Below are positions 17,815-26,222 of a stretch of 64,000 nucleotides of DNA, one piece after another (within the stretch, counting starts at the first letter, position 1; each line of letters starts with the position of its first letter). The notes under the pieces are model-generated. The model was given only the letters and a program-made list of their open reading frames with translations. It had not been told where the DNA came from and did not search any database. The position numbers and the translations under genes were made by a program. Origin of the DNA: CALODL01 sp942492115 (lineage in GTDB: Bacteria > Planctomycetota > Phycisphaerae > UBA1845 > CAIVHJ01); contig CALODL010000027.1 of the NCBI GenBank assembly GCA_942492115.1, positions 186,001 to 250,000 of the forward strand, in the 5' to 3' direction.

Positions 17815-19242
17815 ATGGATCTCATTGCATCGACAGGCGCTCATGCCCATGTACCCCTGTGGGTGACGCTCGTATTCTCAGCATTATTGCTCGGGCTCAT
17901 CCTGTGTCTGGCGTTCGAAGAAAAACTCCACGCAAAAAAATCGATCATCGCCGGGCTGTTCGCACTGGTGTGCCTGTTTCTGGGCAACATCTTTCATTTG
18001 TACAAATATGTCGATCACAAGTTCCTGGTCGAGTTGCCGGCACTCGAGGGTGACGGTCACATGGTCGAGCTACCGGTTTACATCCCGGCAATCGACTGGG
18101 GAGTCATCGCCCTTATTTTCGGTGCGAGCCTGTTCATCGACATTACGTCCAAGTCCGGGTTGTTCACCTGGATTGCCATCAAGCTGACCAAGGCGTCCAA
18201 GGGAGATCCGCGTCGACTCTTATGGTTTTACGGGCTGATGACCGTCGTGTTCTCGGCCGTGCTCAACAACGTGACGGCAATGATTATCGTCGGTTCACTC
18301 ACTGGCGTGTCACTCAAGAAGCTCAATCGCGGTCCGCTGCTACTCGGGTTCCTGCTCATTGAGGGGTTGCTGACCAATATCGGCGGGCTGTTGACGTTGA
18401 TCAGTTCGGTGCCCAACATCATCGTGGGGAACGCAGCCGGGATCAGCTTTGCGACGTTCTTTCTCAAGTCGTCACCATTTGTTGCCGTCGCGACCGTTGC
18501 AACGATCATGCTGGGGGCGCGATTGTTTCGTATTGCCAAGCTGAGCACAGAACAGGAGCGTGCAGAGGCCGCGCTGCTGGTCAGCGGATTCGATGAGAAC
18601 GACGGTATCGAGAGCAGGAGTTTTTTCTGGTTCGGGGCAGCCATGCTGGTGCTGTTCATCCTGACCATCGCCACTACGTCGGTCCTGCCGATCATTCAGG
18701 ATCTCGGTATGAGTTACGTCGCTCTGGCGTTTTCCGGCATCATGCTGGTGCGCTACAAATCCAGCGTCGACAAGTTCTATCGAGCCATGGACTGGGACCT
18801 GCTGGGCTTTTTTGCCGCTCTGTTCGTCGTCATCAATGTCATGGAACACGCTCTGGTTCTCGATCTCATCGGTCAAGGGCTGGCCAGGGTCATCAGCCTC
18901 AATGACGTCATATGGGATGGCGCCGGTACCGGGGCAATCCTGGTGTCGTCGGCCGTGTTCAGTTCAGTGACCGACAATATTCCGCTGTCGGCCATGCTGG
19001 CCAAAATCCTACAGGCTCAGGGCACCGCATCGACTGATCCCCTGTGGTGGGCAGTGGTATTCGGCGCCAACCTTGGCGGCAACCTGACGCCCATTGGTTC
19101 AGCCTCAACCCTCGTTGCGGTGACGATCATTCATAAGAACGAATTGTCGATGTCGTTCGCCGGCTTCGTCAGATTGGCACTGCCGTTTGCGATCATGCAG
19201 ATTGTCCTGGCAACGGTTTACGTCCTGCTTGCCTTGAGATAG
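17815..19242 (+). CDS. ArsB/NhaD-type ion permease (SLC13-like)
   Basis: The 475-residue protein is almost entirely hydrophobic, with about 11-12 predicted membrane helices. Two inverted halves carry the family's re-entrant motifs: TNIGGLLTLISSVPNIIVGNAAG in part at about 190 and FGANLGGNLTPIGSASTLVAV in part at about 420, plus the SAVLNNVTAMII and SSVTDNIPLSAML motifs. The family includes Na+/H+ antiporters and arsenite or carboxylate carriers; the substrate cannot be read from sequence. It follows the USP-like gene closely and is followed 29 bases later by a small membrane protein gene, so a three-gene operon is likely. Confidence 0.85.
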   Translation: MDLIASTGAHAHVPLWVTLVFSALLLGLILCLAFEEKLHAKKSIIAGLFALVCLFLGNIFHLYKYVDHKFLVELPALEGDGHMVELPVYIPAIDWGVIALIFGASLFIDITSKSGLFTWIAIKLTKASKGDPRRLLWFYGLMTVVFSAVLNNVTAMIIVGSLTGVSLKKLNRGPLLLGFLLIEGLLTNIGGLLTLISSVPNIIVGNAAGISFATFFLKSSPFVAVATVATIMLGARLFRIAKLSTEQERAEAALLVSGFDENDGIESRSFFWFGAAMLVLFILTIATTSVLPIIQDLGMSYVALAFSGIMLVRYKSSVDKFYRAMDWDLLGFFAALFVVINVMEHALVLDLIGQGLARVISLNDVIWDGAGTGAILVSSAVFSSVTDNIPLSAMLAKILQAQGTASTDPLWWAVVFGANLGGNLTPIGSASTLVAVTIIHKNELSMSFAGFVRLALPFAIMQIVLATVYVLLALR

Positions 19243-19270
19243 CCGTTACAGGGCAAGGATCACTGATGTC

Positions 19271-19711
19271 ATGCCTGAGTGGATCACCGATCACAGGACG
19301 CTGCTCGGATGGCTGGTCGCGCTGTCCGTTGCGACGTTCGTCGGATCATTGATCGCGATCCCGCTGTTCGTCGTGCGCATTCCCGAGGACTATTTTGCCA
19401 GGCAGGATGCAGTGCCCCTGTCGTGGTGGGAGCATCATCCCGTACTGCGGTGGGTTGTGACCGGCCTGAAGAACATTGCGGGCTGGATCTTCATTCTGGC
19501 CGGAGTGGCCATGTTGGTGTTGCCCGGCCAGGGCCTCATTACGATGCTGGTCGGCGTCATGCTCATTGATTTTCCCGGAAAATTTCGCGTGGAACGCTGG
19601 TTGGCCGGACGGCGCCCACTGATGCGCGCGCTCAACTGGATACGCCGGCGTGCCGGTCGAACGCCACTGGAGGCACCAGGCGGTGCGCATCGTGATCCTC
19701 CGGCAGACTGA
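19271..19711 (+). CDS. PGPGW-type small membrane protein
   Basis: The 146-residue product has two membrane helices, one near residues 10-35 and one near 70-100. The second contains the loop motif LPGQGLITMLVGVMLIDFPGK, which corresponds to the PGPGW family pattern (Pfam putative transmembrane protein), although the literal PGPGW string is altered. A basic C-terminal tail follows. AAGGA lies about 11 bases before the ATG. The function of the family is unknown. It is the likely last member of the USP-permease operon. Confidence 0.7.
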   Translation: MPEWITDHRTLLGWLVALSVATFVGSLIAIPLFVVRIPEDYFARQDAVPLSWWEHHPVLRWVVTGLKNIAGWIFILAGVAMLVLPGQGLITMLVGVMLIDFPGKFRVERWLAGRRPLMRALNWIRRRAGRTPLEAPGGAHRDPPAD

Positions 19712-19809
19712 CCGCTTGACCGCCGCTCTTTCTCGTCCGGATGCCGATCGATCGACCCCTGCACAGCAGCAGTGTTTCACACCTGCCGGTCATCGTCTAA
19801 GATGCCAGG

Positions 19810-20193
19810 GTGGCTCTGCAACGCTACAAGATGTACCGCGGACAACGACCCCCGAACGACCCCTTGCCCGATGGGCTGCGTATCGATACGCGGCGCCATA
19901 CACGGCATTGCCTCAGGCCACCGCGTGATCTCGTGGACAGCTTTCTGGCGGCGCCGTCCAGCCAGGCCTGGGCCCGGTTCGAGCACGACTACCGCGCGGT
20001 ACTGAACGACAGGTTTGCGACCGACCCTCGCCTGTTTCAGGACCTGGCGGAGTTGGCGATGGACCAGGATGTTTACATCGGCTGCTCGTGCCCGACTGCG
20101 AAGAACCCCGATCCGCAGCGCTGCCACACGATCATCGCGCTGCACTTCATGTCGGAGAAGTTTCCGCAATTGCATGTACAATTGCCAGCATGA
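19810..20193 (+). CDS. DUF488-like small protein
   Basis: A GTG start at 19810 gives a 127-residue product. The C-terminal half has the DUF488-like signature VYIGCSCPT, then RCHTIIALHFM and a KFPQLHV end; such proteins have a conserved Cys-containing loop followed by a His-containing helix. The N-terminal half (YRGQRPPNDPLPDG) also matches the family theme of an early Arg-rich strand. The biochemical role of this family is not established. The Shine-Dalgarno signal is weak (CCAGG), so the start is provisional. Confidence 0.6.
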   Translation: MALQRYKMYRGQRPPNDPLPDGLRIDTRRHTRHCLRPPRDLVDSFLAAPSSQAWARFEHDYRAVLNDRFATDPRLFQDLAELAMDQDVYIGCSCPTAKNPDPQRCHTIIALHFMSEKFPQLHVQLPA

Positions 20194-20275
20194 GTACCGT
20201 AGCGTACGGTGCCCAATCGGACCGGCAGCACGTGATCTGGTATGGCCACACGAATCCCTAAACAGGTATATTGAC

Positions 20276-21616
20276 ATGACATTCCCACTGCGCCTGTGTG
20301 TAGTTTCTGCAATTGTCGTCAGCAGTGTACGGCTCTGCGCCCATGCAGACGATTGGCCACAATGGCTCGGCCCGCAGCGCGATTCGATCTGGCGCGAGAC
20401 CGGCATCATCAAAGCTTTCCCGGCTGACGGCCCCGATGTGCGCTGGCGCGCGCCCATCAACGGTGGATATGCGGGTCCTGCGGTCGCCGATGGGCGGGTG
20501 TTCGTCACTGACTACGCGCGGGTCACCGGTAATCCCGCTGCGGGACCGAGCATCCGCAACGTGCTGACAGGGACCGAACGTGTGTTGTGTCTGGACGCCC
20601 GATCCGGAACCCGGTTGTGGGAGTACACCTACCCGTGTGAATACAACATCTCGTATCCGGCTGGACCACGCTCGACGCCCACGGTCGATGGAGATCGTGT
20701 CTACACTCTCGGGGCTGAAGGACACCTGGCATGCCTCGACGTGGTCAGCGGAAAACCACTCTGGAAGATGGAATTGACCGAGCGGTTCAAATGCGAAACG
20801 CCGTATTGGGGTTTTGCGTCGCACCCACTCGTTGATGGGGACAAGCTCATCCTGGTTGCGGGCGGCGCGAACAGTGTTGCGGTGGCCTTGAACAAGAAAA
20901 CAGGCGACGTGCTGTGGACGGCGCTGTCGGCCAAGGAAGCGGGTTACGGGACGCCAACGATGATTGAGGCCGGGAAGGCGCGCCAGTTGTTGATCTGGCA
21001 TCCTGAAGCGATCAACAGTCTCGATCCTGCGACCGGTTCCGTGCACTGGTCCGTTCCACTCGAACCCAATTATGCCATGTCGATCAATGTGCCTCGGCGG
21101 GCGGGCAAGTATCTATTCGTCGGTGGCATCGTCAATAAGGCCGTCATGTTGGAGCTCGACGCGGGTAAGCCGGCCGTGCGTGAAGTGTGGCGTTCGACCA
21201 AGGATCTGGGCATCGGACCGGTGCATTCTCCACCACTCATCGTCGACTCCACCATGTACGGCGTGCATGAAGACGGCGAGTTGATGGCCATAGATGTTCC
21301 GACCGGTCGGCGATTGTGGGAGACCAGCCAGCCAGTGACTGGTGGTAAACCTGCTGGTTCGGGCACGGCCTTTCTGGTCAAGAATGAGGACCGATATCTC
21401 ATTTTCAATGAACTCGGCGAGTTGATCATCGCGACCCTTTCGCGCGCTGCTTTTACGGAACTCAGTCGGGCGAAGATCATTGAACCCACACAGTCGACCA
21501 CTGACAGGACGGTCCTGTGGACCCACCCAGCCTATGCCAATCTCAATATGTACGTGCGTAACGACAAAGAATTGATCTGCGTGTCGTTGTCTGCAGCCCG
21601 GGCGAACAACAGGTAA
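20276..21616 (+). CDS. Secreted PQQ-like beta-propeller protein
   Basis: The start at 20276 yields a 446-residue protein with a signal peptide (residues 1-24) and then DWPQWLGPQRD, the typical opening of planctomycete outer membrane-like PQQ-propeller proteins. Repeated blades carry the tryptophan docking theme (DVLWTAL, GSVHWSVPL, RRLWETSQP) and DARSG / DVVSG / NKKTG / DPATG turns. No PQQ-dependent dehydrogenase active-site residues or haem site are obvious, so a structural or binding role is more likely than catalysis. Prolonged upstream frame is not protein-like. Confidence 0.88.
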   Translation: MTFPLRLCVVSAIVVSSVRLCAHADDWPQWLGPQRDSIWRETGIIKAFPADGPDVRWRAPINGGYAGPAVADGRVFVTDYARVTGNPAAGPSIRNVLTGTERVLCLDARSGTRLWEYTYPCEYNISYPAGPRSTPTVDGDRVYTLGAEGHLACLDVVSGKPLWKMELTERFKCETPYWGFASHPLVDGDKLILVAGGANSVAVALNKKTGDVLWTALSAKEAGYGTPTMIEAGKARQLLIWHPEAINSLDPATGSVHWSVPLEPNYAMSINVPRRAGKYLFVGGIVNKAVMLELDAGKPAVREVWRSTKDLGIGPVHSPPLIVDSTMYGVHEDGELMAIDVPTGRRLWETSQPVTGGKPAGSGTAFLVKNEDRYLIFNELGELIIATLSRAAFTELSRAKIIEPTQSTTDRTVLWTHPAYANLNMYVRNDKELICVSLSAARANNR

Positions 21617-21739
21617 ATCTCAGATGGTCTTGAAGTATGGCCGCGGCGCGCCCTGAAGACCCGGAGAATAAACGCAGTCAAGTTTGTGATGCGGCGAATG
21701 CCTTTGGCGGAGGGATCACCCGGCGACGGTGCCCGCGTG

Positions 21740-22387
21740 TCAGGCAAGTGGTTTCGTCGTTGCGAGGCGGTAGGCCTCCGAGATTTCGTGTGTCCCCGTG
21801 ATGGTGACGTCCAGGTCCATGATCAGGCCATTGTGCAGCCCGTAGATCCATCCGTGTACTGCCAGAGGCTGCCCGTCATGCCAGGCTTTCTGTACGATCG
21901 TCGTGTGACACACATTGCTGACCTGCTCGATAACGTTCAGCTCACACATCCGATCCAGTCGCCGGGCGTCATCCTTGATCGCAGTGAGTGCTGCATCATG
22001 GTTCCGGCGAACATCACGGATATGGCGCAGCCAATTGTCGATGAGTCCGAGGTGGCGGTCCTCAGTGGCTGCCTTGACGCCACCGCAGCCATAGTGTCCG
22101 CACACGATGATGTGTTCAACTTTGAGAATTGCGACGGCATATTCGATCACGCTGAGGCAATTGAAGTCGCTATGAGCGACGACATTGGCGATGTTGCGGT
22201 GGACGAATACTTCTCCAGGTGCCAGTCCTACGATCTGATTGGCCGGTACGCGGCTGTCGGAACATCCGATCCACAAGTACTTGGGGTTTTGCTTTGCGCA
22301 CAACCGCTCGAAGAACGCAGGGTCCTGTTTCTTGACTTCGGTGGCCCATTTGCGGTTTTTGTTGATCAGCTCTGGAAGGACGCGCAT
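21740..22387 (-). CDS. can: Beta-class carbonic anhydrase
   Basis: The enzyme interconverts CO2 and bicarbonate in the cytoplasm. Starting at the ATG at 22387 (AGGA just upstream) the product has 215 residues, and its zinc site is Cys42, Asp44 (in CSDSR), His98 and Cys101 (in GHYGCGG). These are the same numbers as in E. coli Can, which supports this start over the ATG four codons earlier. The closely matching blocks FVHRNIAN, NCLSVIEYA, LGLIDNWLRHIRD and CELNVIEQV place it in the Can/CynT clade. It is divergent from the DUF155-like gene. Confidence 0.95.
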   Translation of the reverse strand: MRVLPELINKNRKWATEVKKQDPAFFERLCAKQNPKYLWIGCSDSRVPANQIVGLAPGEVFVHRNIANVVAHSDFNCLSVIEYAVAILKVEHIIVCGHYGCGGVKAATEDRHLGLIDNWLRHIRDVRRNHDAALTAIKDDARRLDRMCELNVIEQVSNVCHTTIVQKAWHDGQPLAVHGWIYGLHNGLIMDLDVTITGTHEISEAYRLATTKPLA

Positions 22388-22591
22388 CGGATTCCTCATT
22401 TCGGTGTGAAATGACCTTCAGCCTGGCTTGCCGCGCCGGCGCGATCGCGTACCGAGGTGCCGTCGAGGCGCCGCTCGAGCAATTATATCGAGTTTACGTG
22501 TTGTGCACACCCGGCCACCCTGTGTAGTTCGGGGTCGAGGCCGGCGCTGCGGACTGGTGGAACATTTCCGCTCGATCAGTACACTCAAGTC

Positions 22592-23686
22592 ATGAACGAA
22601 AGCGACAGGGCAACACCTATGACTGCGACTGGGACGTGCCACGCGTTATATGCCTACAACGTCGGCTCTTCGATCGACCTGAATGAATGTGAGCGGTGCA
22701 TTCAGCATGGTCGGCGGCGGCAGCGCATCCGGGGCGAGCGCCGTGCTCCACGATATCTTGATTATGATCCGCCTCCGCTGCGCGTCACATGTGATCGAAC
22801 GCCATTTCAGGTGGCCGGCAACCCTACCGCGATTGAAGTCGATGTGCTGATGTTTGATTTTGGCGCAGTGTCAGTAGTCTACCACATCCCGATCGAGGGC
22901 CCCTTGGAGGAGTTGCGTCGCGTGAGCGAAGAGTTGTACGACAACGAGGCACTGTGCGCGGATGCTCGGGTTGCCGTCGAGACACTGCTGGCCGTCATCG
23001 ATCCCGCCGTGTCGCGCCCCGGTCTGTCCGACACCTTCGAGGATTATGTCATATTCGAGTTGCAGTCAATCGAACCGCCCAGGTCCAACGCGAAGCTCCT
23101 CGAACAGCACAGCCTGGGACTGGCCCAGATACTGCGTGCCGACAGTGGTGGCCTGTCGGACCAGGAAGTTGAAGACGCGCTACAGTGTCGGTTGTCCTTC
23201 GGGCAGGATGACCTTGCCGTCATCGACTGGCACGCGGCGATCCTCGTGGATCGCGCCGCGCAGGATGTGCTGTCGGTTCTGGAATTCGCCAATGTCGAAC
23301 TGTTGGAGCTGCGCCGGCTCGACGAACAACTGGATGCCGCTTTGGAAGAAGCCTACGAGACGCTCGTGCGCCCGAAATGGCACCGGCGGTTGCTTGGTCG
23401 TGCGAGCCCTGAGCTCAACCGCATTGCCATGTTGCAGGTTGATAGTGCGATGCACTTTGAAGGCGTGAACAATGCGCTCAAGCTGCTCGGAGACCATTAT
23501 CTGGCGCGGATCTATCAGCTTGCGGCCAAGCGTTTTCATCACAAGGAATGGGATGCGACGATTCTGCGCAAACTGAGCACCATGGAAAGTATTTATGACA
23601 AGATGTCCAACCAGGCGGCGAACTTACGGCTCGAGGTCATGGAGTTGATCATCATCATCTTGATCGCGGTGTCCCTCGTTATGTAG
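22592..23686 (+). CDS. RMD1/DUF155-like membrane-anchored protein
   Basis: The 364-residue product (start 22592; ATG 22619 is an alternative) has a soluble body with a strand motif VDVLMFDFGAVSVVYHIP and a long helical C-terminal part (VLEFANVELLELRRLDEQLDAAL, shortened). It ends in NLRLEVMELIIIILIAVSLVM, a single tail-anchor helix. The combination of a charged coiled-coil, a WDATILRKLSTMESIYDKMS block and a terminal helix matches the RMD1/YagE (DUF155) family, whose eukaryotic members are mitochondrial membrane proteins. The bacterial function is unknown. The N-terminal 80 residues (CERCIQHGRRR) are extra. Confidence 0.65.
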   Translation: MNESDRATPMTATGTCHALYAYNVGSSIDLNECERCIQHGRRRQRIRGERRAPRYLDYDPPPLRVTCDRTPFQVAGNPTAIEVDVLMFDFGAVSVVYHIPIEGPLEELRRVSEELYDNEALCADARVAVETLLAVIDPAVSRPGLSDTFEDYVIFELQSIEPPRSNAKLLEQHSLGLAQILRADSGGLSDQEVEDALQCRLSFGQDDLAVIDWHAAILVDRAAQDVLSVLEFANVELLELRRLDEQLDAALEEAYETLVRPKWHRRLLGRASPELNRIAMLQVDSAMHFEGVNNALKLLGDHYLARIYQLAAKRFHHKEWDATILRKLSTMESIYDKMSNQAANLRLEVMELIIIILIAVSLVM

Positions 23687-23750
23687 CAGACATGATCCAC
23701 TCACCTGGCGTCCAGGCAGGCAGGGCGGTTGCGCACGGCATGAACCTGGA

Positions 23751-24470
23751 TCAAGAGCCCTGGCCCAGCAAGGAGTCCAGTTGTTCGCCAGCAGAGACGT
23801 CGACAGGATCGAGTGACTGCCTGAAGACCCGCGCGGGCGTACCCAGCAGAGTCACATGTTCGTCCACGCGCAGAATGCCACCCTCCCACAAGCCGACAAC
23901 CGGCGTGTCGTTGACTTCGTGGAACTCGCGGATGCGATCGTCACGCGTCTCTCCAAAGTGTGGCTCATACACATCGCCATGTTTGACGTGGGTTTGGCCA
24001 GCGAAGTAGTGCGGATTGATCTGAAAGGGCACCAGGCCCAGGGTTTCGAAAGAGGGGGGTTCGACGATGGGCATGTCGTTCGTCGTCATCAACGTGGGGC
24101 AGGTGACGTTGGTGCCGGCACTGACGCCGAGATAGGGCAGTCCTGAGCGAACCCGCTCACGGATCACGTCCATCAGTCCGAGCTGGTGCAGAGTCGTCAC
24201 GAGTCGAAACGTGTTGCCACCGCCCACATAAATCCCGTGTGCCTCGCGGACCGCCGCACAAGCATCTGCATGATGATGAATTCCATCAAGCTCATAGCCG
24301 CCATCCAGCCCACGGGCTGTGAGGTCGGTGACGTAGCCATCATGGTCAGCCAGAGCGTAGGGCACGAACAGCAGGCGCGGTATGTCGCCAAAGTGCGCGC
24401 GCATATGTTCGACCAGGAAATCGATGCGCTGCTGTGTTCGAAAACCGCCACTGCCCAGTAGAAGCTTCAT
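23751..24470 (-). CDS. pepE: Peptidase E (S51 family, Asp-specific dipeptidase)
   Basis: The 239-residue product has the S51 fold signature: IYVGGGNTFRL at about 80-90 and the nucleophile elbow LGVSAGTNV with Ser117. The length and the position of Ser are close to E. coli PepE (229 residues). The enzyme cleaves N-terminal Asp dipeptides in the cytoplasm. GAGGG lies about 8 bases before the ATG. It is 81 bases downstream of the phosphofructokinase gene on the same strand, so the two may be cotranscribed. Confidence 0.88.
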   Translation of the reverse strand: MKLLLGSGGFRTQQRIDFLVEHMRAHFGDIPRLLFVPYALADHDGYVTDLTARGLDGGYELDGIHHHADACAAVREAHGIYVGGGNTFRLVTTLHQLGLMDVIRERVRSGLPYLGVSAGTNVTCPTLMTTNDMPIVEPPSFETLGLVPFQINPHYFAGQTHVKHGDVYEPHFGETRDDRIREFHEVNDTPVVGLWEGGILRVDEHVTLLGTPARVFRQSLDPVDVSAGEQLDSLLGQGS

Positions 24471-24551
24471 GATCGTGCCCTCGTTGGTCGATCAGTGGGC
24501 GCCTCCGCTCGTTATCGTGCGGGGCGCATCGAGGAAGCAAAAAGATACGCG

Positions 24552-25751
24552 CTAGCCTTCGCTGGTCATGACGAACAACGGTTGACGTTCGAAGGTATCA
24601 TATTTGGGGCGCATCCTCTGTTGATCGTAGTACTTTTGAACATCAACGATTTTCTTCCGTCCCAGGATGCTTTCAATCGGGGCATTGTCGTAGCAACCGT
24701 TTCGCACACAGACCAGCCGGCCCGACGATCCGGACAGAATCAAGTCGAGGGCCAGGTTACCGAAGGCCATCGGGACAATAGAATCGATCGCGTCCGGCTC
24801 GCCGCAGCGCACCAGGTAGCCCAAACGCTGGTTGACGACGTTGATTCGTTTGCCATTATTGAACTGGGGCGACAACAGCTTGAGTTGCTCGGCGATCTTG
24901 TCGCCGATGCCACCCAGTTTGCGATGGCCGAACTGGTCCTGTTCCTGGCTTTCAAACGACATGCCAGCGCCGGCCGACAGTTCGGCTCCCTCGGACACCA
25001 GGACCACGGAGTAGTTGCTGGGGTTGTTGTGCCGGTCAGACGTCAATAATTGCGTCAGGTGTTCCATGTCGAACGGCGCTTCCGGTATGACGCAGCGATC
25101 CGCGGCCCCGGCCATAGTCGGCAGCAAGGCGGAGAAACCCGCATATCGGCCAAAGACCTCGATGACCAGGAAACGCTCGTGTGATCCTGCCGAGGTGCGC
25201 AACTTGTGCGTGAGTTCGATCGTTCGCGTGACACATGTGCTGAAGCCGATGCAGTAGTCGGTTCCCGGGACGTCGTTGTCCATGGTCTTGGGAATGGCTA
25301 CGGTCTTGACGCCCTCCTCGTGAAGCCGTTGGGCATAGCTCAAGGTGTCATCACCACCGATCGGAATGAGATAGTCGATACCGAGAAACGCAATGTTTGC
25401 GAGGACCTCGGGTGTGAGGTCATTGATTTCGTCCGTGTAATTGTCACGCAAGTGAGGCGGAACAGCATTTCGAGGCAAATGACTCGGCCGCGTTCGCGAA
25501 GTATGGATGAACGTGCCTCCAGAGCGGCCGATGCGGCTGACCATGTCCTCGGTCAGCTTCTGCACGTTGGCACTGTTGTCAGCGTCCTTGTCGCGAACCA
25601 GGTCGACAAGCCCAGCCCAGCCACGTCGAATCCCGAGGACGCGGTACCCTTCACGTAACGCTCGAAACGTCACGGCCCGGATCGCAGGATTGAGCCCCGG
25701 TACATCGCCGCCGCCTGTCAAGATGCCAATGGTGCCTCTGGTTGTCGTCAT
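24552..25751 (-). CDS. Phosphofructokinase family, pyrophosphate-type active site
   Basis: The 399-residue product has the PfkA fold motifs: GILTGGGDVPGLN at about 9-21, IPIGGDDTLS at 129-138, PKTMDND at 154-160, and FGRYAG with a following MAGAADRCVIPE. In the two positions that decide the phosphoryl donor it carries Asp135 (GGDD, versus Gly in ATP enzymes) and Lys155 (PKT, versus Gly). The Asp/Lys pair is the established mark of pyrophosphate-dependent enzymes, which work reversibly in glycolysis and gluconeogenesis. A computed tree would confirm the clade. The gene is upstream of pepE. Confidence 0.88.
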   Translation of the reverse strand: MTTTRGTIGILTGGGDVPGLNPAIRAVTFRALREGYRVLGIRRGWAGLVDLVRDKDADNSANVQKLTEDMVSRIGRSGGTFIHTSRTRPSHLPRNAVPPHLRDNYTDEINDLTPEVLANIAFLGIDYLIPIGGDDTLSYAQRLHEEGVKTVAIPKTMDNDVPGTDYCIGFSTCVTRTIELTHKLRTSAGSHERFLVIEVFGRYAGFSALLPTMAGAADRCVIPEAPFDMEHLTQLLTSDRHNNPSNYSVVLVSEGAELSAGAGMSFESQEQDQFGHRKLGGIGDKIAEQLKLLSPQFNNGKRINVVNQRLGYLVRCGEPDAIDSIVPMAFGNLALDLILSGSSGRLVCVRNGCYDNAPIESILGRKKIVDVQKYYDQQRMRPKYDTFERQPLFVMTSEG

Positions 25752-26222
25752 GGTGTCACGTCCGTTCGTTCCTGGAGTGTCAGATACGATTCGTCAGTCT
25801 GTCTGATCTCGTGTGTGAAGTACTTCCAATCCTGGCCTACGGCGTCAGCCGTGGGCCAAGCCGTGGATGCATAAGTAATGATTGTGTTCTGAAGTGTCTG
25901 GCCCTGCCCATGTCAGCTGTCGTGTCGCGGGTGAGTGGATGGTCCATACAAGCGTCAAATCGGGTGTTTCGTTGAAACAGCACAAGCGCATTCCGCTACT
26001 ACGCATGGCCCCCAGCACGTTGCGCTGTTCACCGCAATCGGCCTTCCGATCAGGAATCCTCTGATCAGCGCAGAGTTGATTCTGTTCGGGGTCGGTACCT
26101 TCGTCAAGAGCGCCGGATACAGTGTTGAGTTCCTTGTAGCCCAAGTCATTAGGGTTGTGATTGACAGGTCGGGGTGAGGCTGAGCAGGGGCGGCAACACT
26201 CCCGAGTTCAAGGCACTGCACT
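25752..26222. other. intergenic, no gene recognised
   Basis: About 470 bases upstream of the phosphofructokinase gene and downstream of the GIY-YIG/YcaQ fusion gene. Short frames on both strands overlap one another and none has a signal, domain or ribosome binding site. It probably contains the phosphofructokinase promoter. Confidence 0.4.
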
